Assembly: GCA_963682025.1 (NCBI GenBank)
Contig: OY821518.1
Coordinates: 10,220,090-10,284,089, forward strand
Length of the DNA stretch: 64,000 nt
Direction of reading: 5' to 3'
Origin: Cordilura impudica
Lineage: Eukaryota > Arthropoda > Insecta > Diptera > Scathophagidae
Every line of letters starts with the position of its first letter. Position 1 is the first letter of the stretch. The translations under genes and the position numbers were made by a program. The notes under the pieces are model-generated. The model searched no databases, had not been told where the DNA came from, and was given only the letters and a program-made list of their open reading frames with translations. Shown here piece after piece: positions 19,901 through 29,384 of this stretch.

Positions 19901-22411
19901 TTTTTTGACAGTTGTTTTTTTTAAAATCGCACGTGAAAATCTGTAGTGCGGTTTCCCTGGGCCTGAGCAAGACCCCACCCATCCGGCGAGCTAGGCCCCT
20001 ACGCCAGCACGTGCGACCAGCAAAGGCTCAGGGAAACGGAAGCGGATCTTCCACCAACGCCGCACCATTACACTACCGTTCAGGAATAACCGAATATTTT
20101 TGACCCCAATTGGATGATATGGACTTGGAGGACATGTGGTTCCAACAGGACGGCGCCACAAGCCACACAGCGAATGTCACAATCAATTTATTTGAAACCA
20201 AGTTTAGAGAACGTGTTATCTCACGAAATGGTCCAGACGATTGGCCGCCTCGGTCGTGCGATTTGACGCCGTTGGACTATTTCCTGTGGGGCTACGTCAA
20301 GTCTATGGTCTATGTGCCATCAAGCCAGCGACGATTGATGAACTTCGTACGAATATCGAACGTGAAATTGCAGCAGTATCGGCCGACTTATGCTTGAAAA
20401 CCGTCGACTTCTGCAAGCGTGCCCATGGTGGCCATGCAAAAGAGATCGATTTCCATACATAATGGCATCGAACGTACTTTCACAGGAATAAAGAATTTCA
20501 TTGATATCCAAAACCGTTTTTGTTTTATTTAAAAAAACTTTTGTAGCGCTCTTATTGAAAAACCCTTTATAATTACTTAAAGTACATAATTATTTACAAA
20601 ATTATCTTAAATTATCTTAATTAATCCGTTTTCGGATTATTATTAGTAATACAATTTGACTCTACGTTTTTCGAAAAGTTAAACGATTAATGAAAACTAG
20701 CAGATTCCAGCGCTCGAAATTCGAGTGCAATTTCTAGGCAACTTTATTTTTAAACTTAGCCAATTCACAAACCAACACTTTTTTAGTTTATTATTATTGT
20801 GAATGAAGATAACAAACTCATTAAGATTTTTAATAAACAACATAACATTTGTATAATTTTATGTATGTGTTAGTAGCAACTTTATATGCAATTTATTCAA
20901 AATAAAGGAAAAATTTAAAAATCTGTAAATCTGGTGAATAACTAAAAAGGAATACCTTCAAAATAATATACGTTTGGTCAAAATAGGGATAAAACGGTAG
21001 AACAAAACATCGCTCAGAACAGAAATCGCCAAATCTATTAATATTATAAATTAAAAGCTTGATTTCGCATGAAAACTTACTTGCACAACTTCCGTACAAA
21101 AGTCCATGACTATTGTGGCCTTGGCCTCTCCCTGTTTTTCATCCTTATGCAGTTCCAATATATAAGTACCATCTACTTCTTGACGCAAATAACAGTATCT
21201 GAAAAATTAATTTACAAAAAAAAAAGCATTAAAAACAAACTGTCGGAGAGCAAAATTTCACCTTAAATAAATTTATTTATTACCTTCTTTTAAAAGACTT
21301 ATTACCAATATTAGCAAACATACGATCTGATCCGGAATCAGGACCTTTAAATAAAAACCCTTGTTTTGTAATTGAATCAGCCTGGGATCTAGACATTTGC
21401 TCATCAATACGATCTTGATCAGCATCTATTTCATATACTTCTTCCCTTAACACTTCCGCCGGCTTTAATCTATTACAAAGAAAATTATCCATTAAATTAT
21501 TCAATCCTTCATATATGTACGTAAGATTTAGACTTACTTGGGTAAATCATGGCATGTACCACCATATTCACTATATTTATAGTGTATCAAATGATTTTTA
21601 GCCTTATAAGTATACAAGGCCTGGCGCGTAAAACGAGAACATTCAAATTTAGGTTTTGCAATGTGACCAAAGCCATTATTTAATATTGAATCTCCTGCAC
21701 TATCTAAATCATCATCATCTTCTGGCTGCGCTAAATTACTGGATTTGAGGGTAGATGATGAGGAAGAATTCGATCGATTTGTTGTACCATTTGAAGATAC
21801 GGCTGATTCATATGATTCGTGCGACGATGTGGGTGATTTAATAGAATTAAGATGTGCTGAGGTTTGTGAAGATTTTCGCGACATATTTCCACCATTTTGT
21901 TGAATTGAACCATTGGAAGTTGTTGATTGATTGCTGATTTGACGTTGCGTCATACGAGGACTATTGGAAGCATTACTATTTTGTCGCGATACACCATTCG
22001 GTGTAGCGCTGCTGCCGTTGGCACCATGCAGTGGACAAACTATACACTCATTGGGTGGCTCAAAACGATCTGTTATCGATCTGGATTTTGTTCGTAATTT
22101 ACGTGGTAGTATTTTTTCCTACAAAAAAAAATATTAGGAGAAATAATTAAATAATTTCTTTTCTAAATTCGAAAATATTGAGAAGAAAAAAACAAAGTTA
22201 AGCACAGCCTCAGGCCTTAACATGTGTTCAGAAAGCTCTCTGTTACCACCCACTCATTATAAAACATAGATGTTAACTTTTATGCTGGACTTACCGATAC
22301 ATCATCATTTGGATACATGAGTAACTCTCTTTGAGGATCATTCTGTATTAGAGTTTTGTTTTTCAAAATAAAACCTTCAAAGTCAATAGGCTCCACTACC
22401 AAGGGTTTATT
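13593..22411 (-). CDS. Ziz: Zizimin (DOCK-D family Rho GEF), seven internal exons, both ends missing
   Basis: Exons on the minus strand, in order: 22411-22295, 22118-21538, 21469-21284, 21198-21081, 15762-14595, 14392-14139, 13928-13593. All junctions are GT-AG and the phases join into 920 uninterrupted codons. The product begins NKPLVVEPIDFEGFI, the N-terminal region of DOCK9/10/11 proteins, continues with a PH domain (residues ~266-375, from ITKQGFLFKG to DLKDWLLKL), and reaches the start of the DHR1/C2 domain (HLFVYPLNLQFDSQK, RNITVVIELRDSD, CIYGRP, HHLLFSFYHVSC, ETPIGYAWLPLL). Zizimin-type proteins activate Cdc42 through a C-terminal DHR2 domain, which lies beyond the window, as does the start codon. 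The PH domain separates it from the PH-less DOCK6/7/8 group (fly Zir). Fly symbol is from memory. One intron is 5.3 kb and full of transposons. Confidence 0.92.
14139..14392 (-). CDS. Ziz: Ziz exon f (DHR1/C2 start)
   Basis: 84 codons after completing a glycine codon; ends PLK in phase 0. Contains the conserved HLFVYPLNLQFDSQKLFSRA and ITVVIELRDSD of the DOCK C2 domain. Acceptor GCTCGTAG, donor GTAAG. Confidence 0.92.
14595..15762 (-). CDS. Ziz: Ziz exon e (end of PH domain and linker to DHR1)
   Basis: 389 codons plus 1 nt, the longest exon. It opens NPKRGRYCFELRMTAGHKS, ends the PH domain at DLKDWLLKL, then has FGKRIFLSCQSLKFRLQC, a proline-containing linker, GVFSVAAPHPDIFLVLKVEK and PFAWAAKPLFRLY, all characteristic of the DOCK-D region before DHR1. 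Acceptor CTTTTCAG, donor GTAAG. Confidence 0.93.
16066..16715 (+). pseudogene. mariner (DD34D) transposase remnant
   Basis: Broken frames give VLDDRRLKAPELGEMIGN near 16090 and, open at 16519-16713, FHLDNAPVHTS followed by HHAPYSPDLAPSDYF. Counting the residues between the aspartate of LDNAP and that of APSD gives 34, the DD34D spacing of true mariners. The first aspartate region and intervening parts are frameshifted. Inverted termini could not be located. Confidence 0.83.
17009..17692 (+). pseudogene. DD41D mariner transposase, N-terminal part
   Basis: From ATG at 17009: MTERYTSQRVEIIKIYYR, a paired-type helix-turn-helix (SRSTIERLVEKFES), SVTSLWRILRKDLGLHPYK, and the first catalytic region IIFSDEAHFWLNG, then VTVNGNRY where the insertion starts. 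Premature stops lie at about 17207, 17534 and 17610. The frame otherwise stays intact, so decay is by point mutation. Confidence 0.85.
17690..20072. mobile_element. 2.38-kb insertion inside the DD41D mariner, possibly a long solo LTR
   Basis: The transposase reading frame is broken exactly at a duplicated CTAC (17686-17689 and 20073-20076). The inserted DNA begins TG and ends CA, the terminal dinucleotides of retroviral-type LTRs, and 4-bp duplications fit several LTR families. It contains TATAAATA (near 18012) and AATAAA (near 18082). No gag or pol is visible. About 870 bp (18820-19690) is a degenerate CTAAAATTAAAATTTT-type repeat, and the right 200 bp are GC-richer. The solo-LTR reading is inference; the insertion boundaries are directly supported. 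Confidence 0.6.
20108..20462 (+). pseudogene. DD41D mariner transposase, C-terminal part
   Basis: Continues the same protein after the insertion: LDDMDLEDMWFQQDGATSHT, then SCDLTPLDYFLWGYVKS. The residues between the D of QQDG and the D of TPLD number 41, diagnostic of the DD41D group. A frame change near 20330 is needed to reach DELRTNIEREIAAVSADLC and the end CKRAHGGHAKEIDFHT. Confidence 0.85.
20697..21050 (-). mobile_element. Non-autonomous Helitron in Ziz intron
   Basis: Minus-strand element from a 5' end TTTATAATATTAATAG (21050) to a 3' CTAG (20697-20700) preceded by the palindrome CTCGAATTTCGAG-like hairpin. The flanking bases are A and T, the Helitron target. It matches the copies at 28967, 42141 and 54159. 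Confidence 0.78.
21081..21198 (-). CDS. Ziz: Ziz exon d (PH domain core)
   Basis: Encodes RYCYLRQEVDGTYILELHKD through IVMDFCTEVVQ, the middle strands of the PH domain; phase 0 at the 3' end. Acceptor TTTTTCAG, donor GTAAG. A Helitron ends only 29 bp into the downstream intron. Confidence 0.92.
21284..21469 (-). CDS. Ziz: Ziz exon c (start of PH domain)
   Basis: Completes the codon from the previous exon to give DLPKLKPAEVL, then an acidic linker and the first PH strands ITKQGFLFKGP and NKSFKRR. Acceptor TGTAATAG, donor GTAATA. Confidence 0.92.
21538..22118 (-). CDS. Ziz: Ziz exon b (N-terminal region with Ser/Asn/Gln-rich insert)
   Basis: 193 codons plus 2 nt. It starts EKILPRKLRTKSRSITDRF and ends FTRQALYTYKAKNHLIHYKYSEYGGTCHDLP. 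Between these conserved parts lies a low-complexity insert of about 110 residues rich in Ser, Asn, Gln and Thr plus an acidic EDDDD stretch, a likely disordered linker. Acceptor TTGTAG, donor GTAAGTC. Confidence 0.92.
22295..22411 (-). CDS. Ziz: Ziz exon a (DOCK N-terminal region)
   Basis: 39 codons, NKPLVVEPIDFEGFI to YPNDDVS, phase 0 at both ends. Acceptor ...AATTACAG, donor GTAAG. Upstream coding exons including the start codon were not found between here and 64 kb. Confidence 0.92.
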
Positions 22412-23090
22412 CTGTAATTAATAGAAGAAGAAAAAGTTAGTAAGCCTTTAAGAAGAATATTATATAATGAATATAAGGTTGTTAAAAACTTAAAACTTAA
22501 AATCATGCGAAACTCATTCATTACAACTCACATAAAATACAAAAACTATAAAATAATAATCGTTATTCATAAAATCAATATCAATTCAGCTAATGAAACT
22601 TTTTATTAAACTTGTATCATTGTAAATAAATTATACAAAAATATTATGAAAACTTTCCTACAAGGTATGAAATTGTAAATCTTTTCATAAAGTTTATGCA
22701 TAAATAAATATTGTGAAATTTCTCATTAATAAATTCTTTAATATAATGAAATTTTTATTGGCCGAAATTGTACTAAAAATTCTAAATGTAAACATATTTG
22801 AGTTTAGTATGATGCTTGATACATGTGGTAATGCCACACATCTGTGCGGAATTGATGAACTGCTGAAAAAAATACTCCACAAAAAGTAGGTTTTGATAGC
22901 ACTATATATATCACCGTTAAAAAAACATCGCTAAGGGAAAATGGCGATTTAAGTGATATTTCGCGATGTCTTAATAAAAAAATTTTTTACCTTGTTTTGT
23001 GTTATTATTATCATTATTTTATTTATTTATTTATTATTTTAAAGAAAAAAAAAATTATTGGAGCGTTTTTCGAGTAAAGACCATTTTTTT
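22412..23090. other. Non-coding DNA upstream of Ziz exon a
   Basis: Presumed intron. AT-rich; the only repeat similarity is the GCGTTTTTCGAGTAAAGACC block at about 23061-23083, shared with 27600-27618. Confidence 0.5.
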
Positions 23091-23127
23091 TTTTTTATTT
23101 TTTTTTTACCACAAGTGGTGTATGTAT

Positions 23128-23963
23128 GTATATACCAAGGTTCAGAAAATACACACATGAAACACACAATGTTCTGTTCAAAAGCAGCCAACACATATCT
23201 TTATTTTCATATAAATTATGTGCGTTTCTAAATTTTCTACGGTGCCCAACACAACCATGACTGTGTTCGTTTCAATATTTCGTTATTTACACGAACATTT
23301 TTGTATCACATACTTTTTGTTTCAATCACACATAAAGCACACATTTCTGAGTGTTGCTTTATTTGAAGTTCATGTTCTGGTACGTGTACTGAAAAAAAAC
23401 ACAGAACATGTACAATAAACAGGTTCGAGTTCAGTTATATTTTAAGTCGTGTTGTGGCTCGTGTAGTAGTTCAGTTATATTTTAAGTCGTGTTTAAAATA
23501 TAACTGAACTCGAACCTGTTTATTGTACATGTTCTGTTTAAAATATAACTGAAATATAACTGAACTCGAACCTGTTTATTGTACATGTTCTGTTTTTCTT
23601 ACTACACGAGCCACAACACGACTTAAAATATAACTGAACTCGAACCTGTTTATTGTACATGTTCTGTGTTTTTTTTTTTCAGTACACGTACCAGAACATG
23701 AACTTCGAATAAAGCAACACTCAAAAATGTGTGCTTTATGTGTGATTGAAACAAAAAGTACGTGATAGAAAAATGTTCGTGTAAATAACGAAATATTAAA
23801 ACGAACACAGTCATGGTTGTGTTGGGCACCGAAGAAAATTTAAAAACAAACATAATTGATATGAAAATAAAAATATGTGTGTGTTGGTCTAAGTTATGTT
23901 TGTTTACATATATGTACGAGTTTTTTATTCAGTGTGTGTTTTTTTCTGAACTCTGGTATATAC
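23128..23963. mobile_element. Foldback-type element with long inverted arms
   Basis: Two arms of about 300-370 bp are inverted copies of each other. Ends read GTATATACCAAGGTTCAG and, reversed, GTATATACCAGAGTTCAG. The centre (23425-23640) has several copies in both orientations of a motif containing GAACTCGAACCTGTTTATTG. The 66-67-codon open frames on opposite strands are simply the two arms. Probably TA or TATA target duplication; not certain. Confidence 0.8.
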
Positions 23964-24029
23964 AAAAAATATTTGACCTAGACTCATCTTTTATTACACC
24001 GATCGACTTCGGGTTTTCTATTATTGAGA

Positions 24030-24585
24030 CTATAATATATTAAATTGGATACACAACCATTTTAAAGTAAAATTTAAAACAAAACGCACAACAAATGGGC
24101 CTTGGAGAACATTTTTGGTTCCAAAACAATAATGATCTAAAACATACGGCACACAATGTCAAGCTGTGGTTGGTCTACAATAATAAAAATAAATTGATAT
24201 CACCACCACAATCAGCCGATCTTAGTCCCATACAACATTTCTATTACTTTACTGTATCGCAGAATCTAACAGCATAAAATAATAAGGGAAACATTAAAAA
24301 GCGTAATTTTGGATGAATTTAATGTATTTTTTTTTTTTATTTATTATTATTTCAAACGTACGAATAGTTTTTCTTATAATTTTTTATTTTTTTCCTTACG
24401 TTTACCTGCATAAAATTTTTTTAAAGGCAATGAAATGGATTTTAAAAAACTAATAATTTATTAAAAAAAAAAAAAAAATTCAGCTCAGTTCATTTTTTCT
24501 CTTTTTTTTTCAAAAAAAGAAAGCTATCATTAGATTGTTGTACAGAAAAAAACATCATTGTTTTAAAAAAAAACACCAACTCAAA
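24030..24585 (+). mobile_element. 3' half of a Tc1-like transposon
   Basis: 24094-24277 encodes WFQNNNDLKHTAHNVKLWL and PPQSADLSPIQHF, the second and third catalytic regions of Tc1 transposases (normally QQDNDPKHTA and SPDLNPIEH, so several key residues are changed). The following 300 bp match 41830-42131. The 5' half is missing. Confidence 0.75.
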
Positions 24586-24616
24586 TTCACTCCTTGATAT
24601 ATTTTTCACCAACTGT

Positions 24617-26755
24617 TTGTCAAAAGTTCTTTTGTTTGAACAGATATCAGCGCCTGTGTTTTCTAAACACGATCTTATATTTATCACTTACGAATTTAAA
24701 CCAGACACAACTGATGAAAGTTTTAGCTATCATGACTTTAAACGTATTAATTACTTAGCTTTATATGATAAAATTTCACAAATTGATTGGGATTGTACAT
24801 ATTATATACCATCTGTTGATGAGCAGCTTACCTTTATTCAAACAAACATTGAACAACTCTTCAATGAATTTGTTCCTCTTAGAACGAAAAGGATAACAAC
24901 AACTAACAACCCATGGTTTACGGTTGAAATTGTTTAATCGAACAACGTAATATTACTTATACAAGATGGAAGAGATTTAAAACCCCCGAACTACAGACTG
25001 CATTTCGATCCCTTAGAAATAAGGTTACCAGAAGCATTAGGATTGCCAAATCGTCCTACTATAACAAAAAATTTTCAAGTTGCTTAAATAGCAAGGCAAG
25101 ATGGAGTGAAATACGAAATGTAGGGATAATTACCAAAACCAGAGATAATACTGTAAATATAAATGTTGAGGAATTAAATTACAAATTTACAGATTTACCA
25201 AGGCCTACCGCTAATGTTGAAAATTACAGGAGCCATGCCATTTCAAACGTTCAACACCAATTTCAGTTTAGTTGCTTTAATGTAACTGAAATATACGAAA
25301 GCTTCCTCAGTATAACGTCTAATGCTACTAGCTGTGATGGCGTTCATCCAAGATTCATAAAAATTGTGTTCCCTACTATCCGAACATATATTACTAACAT
25401 GTTCAATTCAATAATAACTAAATCGACGTATCCCACTCAGTGGAAACACGCTAAAATTGTCCCTATACCCAAAACGGAAAACGAATTTCGTCCAATAGCT
25501 ATACTACCCTTTCTATCTAAAATACTTGAACGTTTAATGCACAACCAATTCAGTAGATTTATTCAGGATAACAACTTGCTTACTCCCAGACAATCTGGTT
25601 TTCGTCCACAACACAGTTGCGTACTTTGATTGATGTAACAGAATATATAAGATCACAAATTGATGATGACAAAGTTGCCTTCTTAATTCTTTTGGATCAT
25701 TCTAAGGCATTTGATACCGTTAACACGGAAATTCTAACATTAAAGTTAAACAAAATATTTAATATGACATCCACTAAGTTGATGAATTCATATTTAACAG
25801 AAAGATCACAATCGGTTTTCTGTGGTAAACAAATGTCAAGTAGGATCGAACTTACAAGAGCTGTACCACAAGGTTCTATATTAGGGCCATTGCTGTACTC
25901 AGCTTATGCCAACGATCTTCCGAATCAATTACAATATTGCAATGTTCAAATGTATGCGGACGACGCCCAACTCTACATAAGCTGTACAATATCGGAAATT
26001 GATGATTGCGTACGTAAAATTAACGCTGACTTACAAAATATTAGGCTCTGGGCTACAACCAACGGATTATGTCTCAATCCAAAATATGTGTTAATTACTA
26101 AAAAAAAAAAAAAAAAAATCAGGTTATTCCAAATATTTCTGATATAATTCTGGGTGACTCAAAAATTAAACTTGTGGATAAGGTAAAAAATCTTGGAGTC
26201 ACATTTAATAAATATTTACACTGGAATGACCACGTTATTATTACAACCGGAAAAATATATGGTATGTTAAGAAACTTATGGTGCACTCAGTGGTTCGTAC
26301 CACTTCAAGTCAGAATGCTTCTGGCTAAAACATACTTAATACCAACTTTACTCTATGGTTGTGAGTTGATCTCAAGCTGTGATGCAACCAGTATGCGTAA
26401 ACTAAACGTATCTTTTAATAACATTTCGCGATATATATTTGGCATACCACGACTTGGTAGCGTATCTCTCTACGCTAAACAAATTTATGGTGTCACTTTT
26501 GAAAACCTTTTGAGTGTAAATCACTAATATACCTGCATAAAATTATTTACTCAGGCCAACCTAAATACCTTTACGAAAGACTAAACTTTTTTAGGCCTGA
26601 GAGAGGACGCTGTATTATTCAAATACAACATAATGGTCAACTTTCGGAGTTACACTTCTATTAATGCCATACGAATTTGGAATCGACTACCCCCTCAGTT
26701 GCAAATTATCAGCAACGCAACTAAATTTAAAAATAAAATATATGAATATTATAAC
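24617..26755 (+). pseudogene. LINE reverse transcriptase pseudogene
   Basis: Motifs in order: TSNATSCDGVHPRFIK (25315), WKHAKIVPIPK and FRPIAILPFLSKILE (25440-25540), LTPRQSGFRPQHS (25580), then after a frame change LLDHSKAFDTVNTEIL (25690), RAVPQGSILGPLLY (25857), QMYADDAQLYIS (25950, catalytic YADD) and GLCLNP. An A-run at 26100 breaks the frame; a thumb region (VKNLGVTFNKYLHWNDHV) follows at 26180-26525, and the tail NAIRIWNRLPPQLQIISNAT lies near 26660-26720. At least four frame breaks and several stops. Confidence 0.83.
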
Positions 26756-26772
26756 TAATTTTTTTTTTTTTT

Positions 26773-26989
26773 ATGTGTAAACATCTATACGCGCAGGGGC
26801 GTAAATTTCTATTTCACAATACAATCACAAAAACAGCGTACATGTGAGAGTCACATCTTACGCGTGAGATGTGACCATTAAGACAAATCGGTATGACTTA
26901 TATGATTGTTTGGTGAAAAAATTATTATATGAAATAACCTTTTTGTCGCTGTTTTCTGCATTTTATTTATTACCAGATGTTTACACATC
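26773..26989. mobile_element. MITE with ATGTGTAAACATCT termini, full length
   Basis: 217 bp, ATGTGTAAACATCTATACGC at the left and AGATGTTTACACAT at the right. Inside, repeated CACATCTTACGC-type words. Inserted in the 3' region of the LINE. Same family as 7740-7877 and 41215-41731, but without an A/T array. Confidence 0.75.
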
Positions 26990-27269
26990 TCTCACATTTT
27001 TTTTTTTTATTTATTAATTTATTAATTTTATTAATTTTATTATTAATTTTATTATTATTATTATTTTATTATTTATATTTATGTTTCTTTTTTCTTTGTT
27101 ATGTTAGTATTAGGTAGTATTTTATTATTTTATTGTTTTCTTGTAAATTGTAAAATATAACTATAATTAGTATTCAGATCTTCTATATAAGATTAATTCT
27201 TTGTAATGAATTTTAATTTATGAAATTCAATAAATAAATAAAATAAATAAATAAATAATTAATTAAGAA

Positions 27270-27500
27270 ACCTATAATATTAATAGGCAAGCCCATTTCT
27301 TGTGACCTCTTCTACGCTTTTAATTATCAACCGATTTTGACAAAAAAAATATACCATATGAAAGGTATCTCTTTGCAGATGTGCTCCATCTTTACTGATC
27401 GGCAATTTTTTGGGGTAATAATGTGTTTGCAAAAATTGTATATCTTAAACCCTGTGTTGAATTGGCTAAAATTGATTAGCATACATTTGGGCTCTTATAA
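27270..27500 (+). mobile_element. 5' part of a small Helitron
   Basis: Starts CCTATAATATTAATAGGCAA and continues through the shared TTCTTGTGACCTCTTCTACG and CTAAAATTGATTAGCATAC boxes; the CTAG 3' end is missing. Confidence 0.65.
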
Positions 27501-27589
27501 AATTATTTATTAACTCACCCATTTATATATCTTTTGTGTGTTCAACAAATATTTATAATAAAATTTAATAAATTAAAAAAAAAAGAAAA

Positions 27590-27910
27590 ATTATTACAGC
27601 GTTTTTCGAGTAACGACCTTTTTATATATATCTTTTTATTACACCGATCGACTCAGAATCACTTTCTCAGTCGACTTATTGATGTCCGTCCGTCCGTCCG
27701 TACATCCGCTGTGTGTCCATGTAAACCTTGTAATCAAAATACAGGTCGCAAATATGAATATATTTTGATGAAATTTAGTATAGTTATAAGCTTCTACGGT
27801 TTATGCTTATTTTCTATATACAATTACTTGGTCCTAAGAGATAGGGTCTCTAAACGTATGGTATAGGGCATCGTATGGTCGGTCTAGACCAACAATAATT
27901 TTCTTACTTG
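27590..27910 (+). mobile_element. mini-me/DINE-like (GTCY)n element
   Basis: Contains ACACCGATCGACTCAGAATC, a (GTCC)n tract at 27684-27700, GTGTGTCCATGTAAACCTTG and a TATTTTGATG region. A second copy lies at 50370-50775 and a fragment at 23968-24015. Elements with an internal GTCY microsatellite are known from flies as mini-me or DINE-1; assignment is from memory. Confidence 0.6.
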
Positions 27911-27920
27911 TTTTATATAT

Positions 27921-28050
27921 GTGACCTTCTCCGAGAAAAGGGACCTAGTGTGTCAAAAAACGGGTTGTGTCAAAAACGGTGGATTCTGGTACCTAAAAGG
28001 GTGTAGAAACTTTAAATGCTTTTTTTCTCCCTTTTCTCGGAGAAGGTCAC
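27921..28050. mobile_element. 130-bp MITE with perfect inverted ends
   Basis: GTGACCTTCTCCGAGAAAAG at the left is the exact reverse complement of the right end; counting flanks, 29 bp (27915-27943 and 28028-28056) are perfectly inverted. The ATATAT outside may be a target duplication. The centre contains GTGTCAAAAAACGGG twice in variant form. Confidence 0.78.
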
Positions 28051-28690
28051 ATATATTTATGCTTTTAAAATTCATTTTGTATTTAAATTAATAATAAAAA
28101 AAAAATAATAATAATATATAAATTACATATTTATTATTTGTACGGGAGGTGCCACGTCCACTCATTAGGCCTTTATTGGCTTCGGATTGTACATAAAGTG
28201 AATAAATAAATAAATAAAAAAATAAAAATAAAAATGTAAGGAAAATAGTGAACCTATAAAAAAATATTATATAATTAAAAAAATTAAACAATTAAAAATG
28301 AACATAAAACAACAAAAATTAACATAAAACTAACAACAACAACAACAACAAACATTACTCCAAAAACAGCTCCAGCGATTATTTCCATTTTTTCCTTTCA
28401 GTAGGGGTTATTCAAGCCCAACTTTTTTTTGTTATTGAAAAAAAAAATCAAAAAAAAATTAAAAAAAGTAAGTGTTGAATTTGGCTGTGCTGAATTTTTT
28501 TATACCCTCCACCTGCGTCTTAAACTCAATATTATACCCAATATTGGGTACAGCTAACACTTAAAAACAGTTGCCGCTACTGAAACATTAATTCCGAATA
28601 ACAATTAAGTTTAAAGTTAATTGCTTTTATTTTTGGCCAGTTTCTATTATAATTTCTTTTTTTTTTTAATGATCATGTCTTCCATAGAAA
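28051..28690. other. AT-rich non-coding stretch
   Basis: Simple A/T and (AAC)n sequence (28330-28352); no gene seen. GTGGACGTGGC-like sequence near 28150 followed by (AATA)n could be a LINE tail. Confidence 0.4.
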
Positions 28691-28699
28691 AAATTTAAA

Positions 28700-29384
28700 A
28701 AATTGCATATTATTCTTTTACTAGAGTCGAAAACCTATAAGTTCAATAAGTACTTAATAGAATACTAATGAAATTCATTATTTAACGCAGCCGCCGTTAT
28801 AATACCCACAGTCTGATCGTTATAAGAATGTTTTGATACCTTAGAAGTTCTACTATAATTCCAAAAAATTCAAATGATTCTTGGCTAAAAATTATTAATA
28901 ATAAAAATAAGCAAATTTCAAAATATTTTTATCTGAATTAGCTAATAATATGTTAATTTAAGGATATCTATAATATTAATAGGCTAGGCGATTTCTTGTG
29001 ATCGATGTTTTGTTCTATCGTTTTATCCCGATTTTGACCAAACATATATTATTCGAAAGGTATTTTTTTTAGCCCTTTTGCAGATTTACAGATTTTTAAA
29101 ATTTTTCATTTATTTTGAGTAAATTGCATTTAAAGTTGCTACTAACACATACATAAAATTTTATTAAATTCATTAATATGTTTGTAATAGAAATGAGTTT
29201 GCTTTTTGTTGATTTGTGAACTGGCTATAATTGATTAGCATACCTTTAGGGTCTTTATTTAATGAAAAATTAAATTTCCTACAATTTGCACTCGAATTTC
29301 GAAGGCTGGAATCTGCTAGTATTTAATAATAAAAAAATAATAATAAAAACAAGTAAGAAACTAAAGATAGAAAATAAAATTTTT
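28700..29384 (+). repeat. Dispersed repeat X, copy 1 (interrupted by a Helitron)
   Basis: ATGAAATTCATTATTTAACGCAGC, the ATACCCA..GTTTGAT box, ATGATTC-TCGGCTA and finally AAGTAAGAAACTAAAGA match, in the same order, 54930-55080 plus 56455-56590. The Helitron at 28967-29319 is nested in it. The right end passes directly into the heptamer satellite. Confidence 0.65.
28967..29319 (+). mobile_element. Non-autonomous Helitron, complete
   Basis: Starts TCTATAATATTAATAGG, ends CTAG, with the palindromic CTCGAATTTCGA hairpin about 17 nt before the end. Flanked by A on the left and T on the right. 353 bp, non-coding. Confidence 0.8.

Larger units (their letters stand above)
16900..20567 (+). mobile_element. 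DD41D (rosa-type) mariner transposon with a nested insertion
   Basis: Left terminus AAGGGTTTTTCAACAGGGAC and right terminus (reverse strand) AAAGGGTTTTTCAATAAGAG share about 30 bp continuing through GCGCTACAAAAGT. Removing the insertion at 17690-20072 leaves about 1.3 kb, a normal mariner length. The transposase remnant fills the interior. Confidence 0.85.
15763..21080 (-). other. Transposon-filled Ziz intron
   Basis: A 5,318-bp intron between exons d and e, against 68-210 bp for the five others. Nearly all of the excess is mobile DNA: a mariner remnant, a DD41D mariner with a 2.4-kb insertion inside it, and a Helitron. Confidence 0.9.
24586..27260 (+). mobile_element. CR1/Jockey-type LINE, plus strand, decayed
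   Basis: RT-coding remnants at 24617-26750, then a 3' region interrupted by a MITE (26773-26989) and ending in TTCAATAAATAAATAAAATAAATAA, a typical A-rich LINE tail with AATAAA. The endonuclease is absent or unrecognisable. Confidence 0.78.

Noticed and set aside
19692..20103. Overlapping frames of 60-96 codons in the GC-richer part of the insertion
   Set aside because: Several frames are open at once on both strands, which reflects base composition; none matches a known retroelement protein.
23218..23853. Open frames of 66-67 codons on opposite strands with almost the same protein
   Set aside because: They are the two inverted arms of the foldback element; identity follows from DNA symmetry, not from coding.
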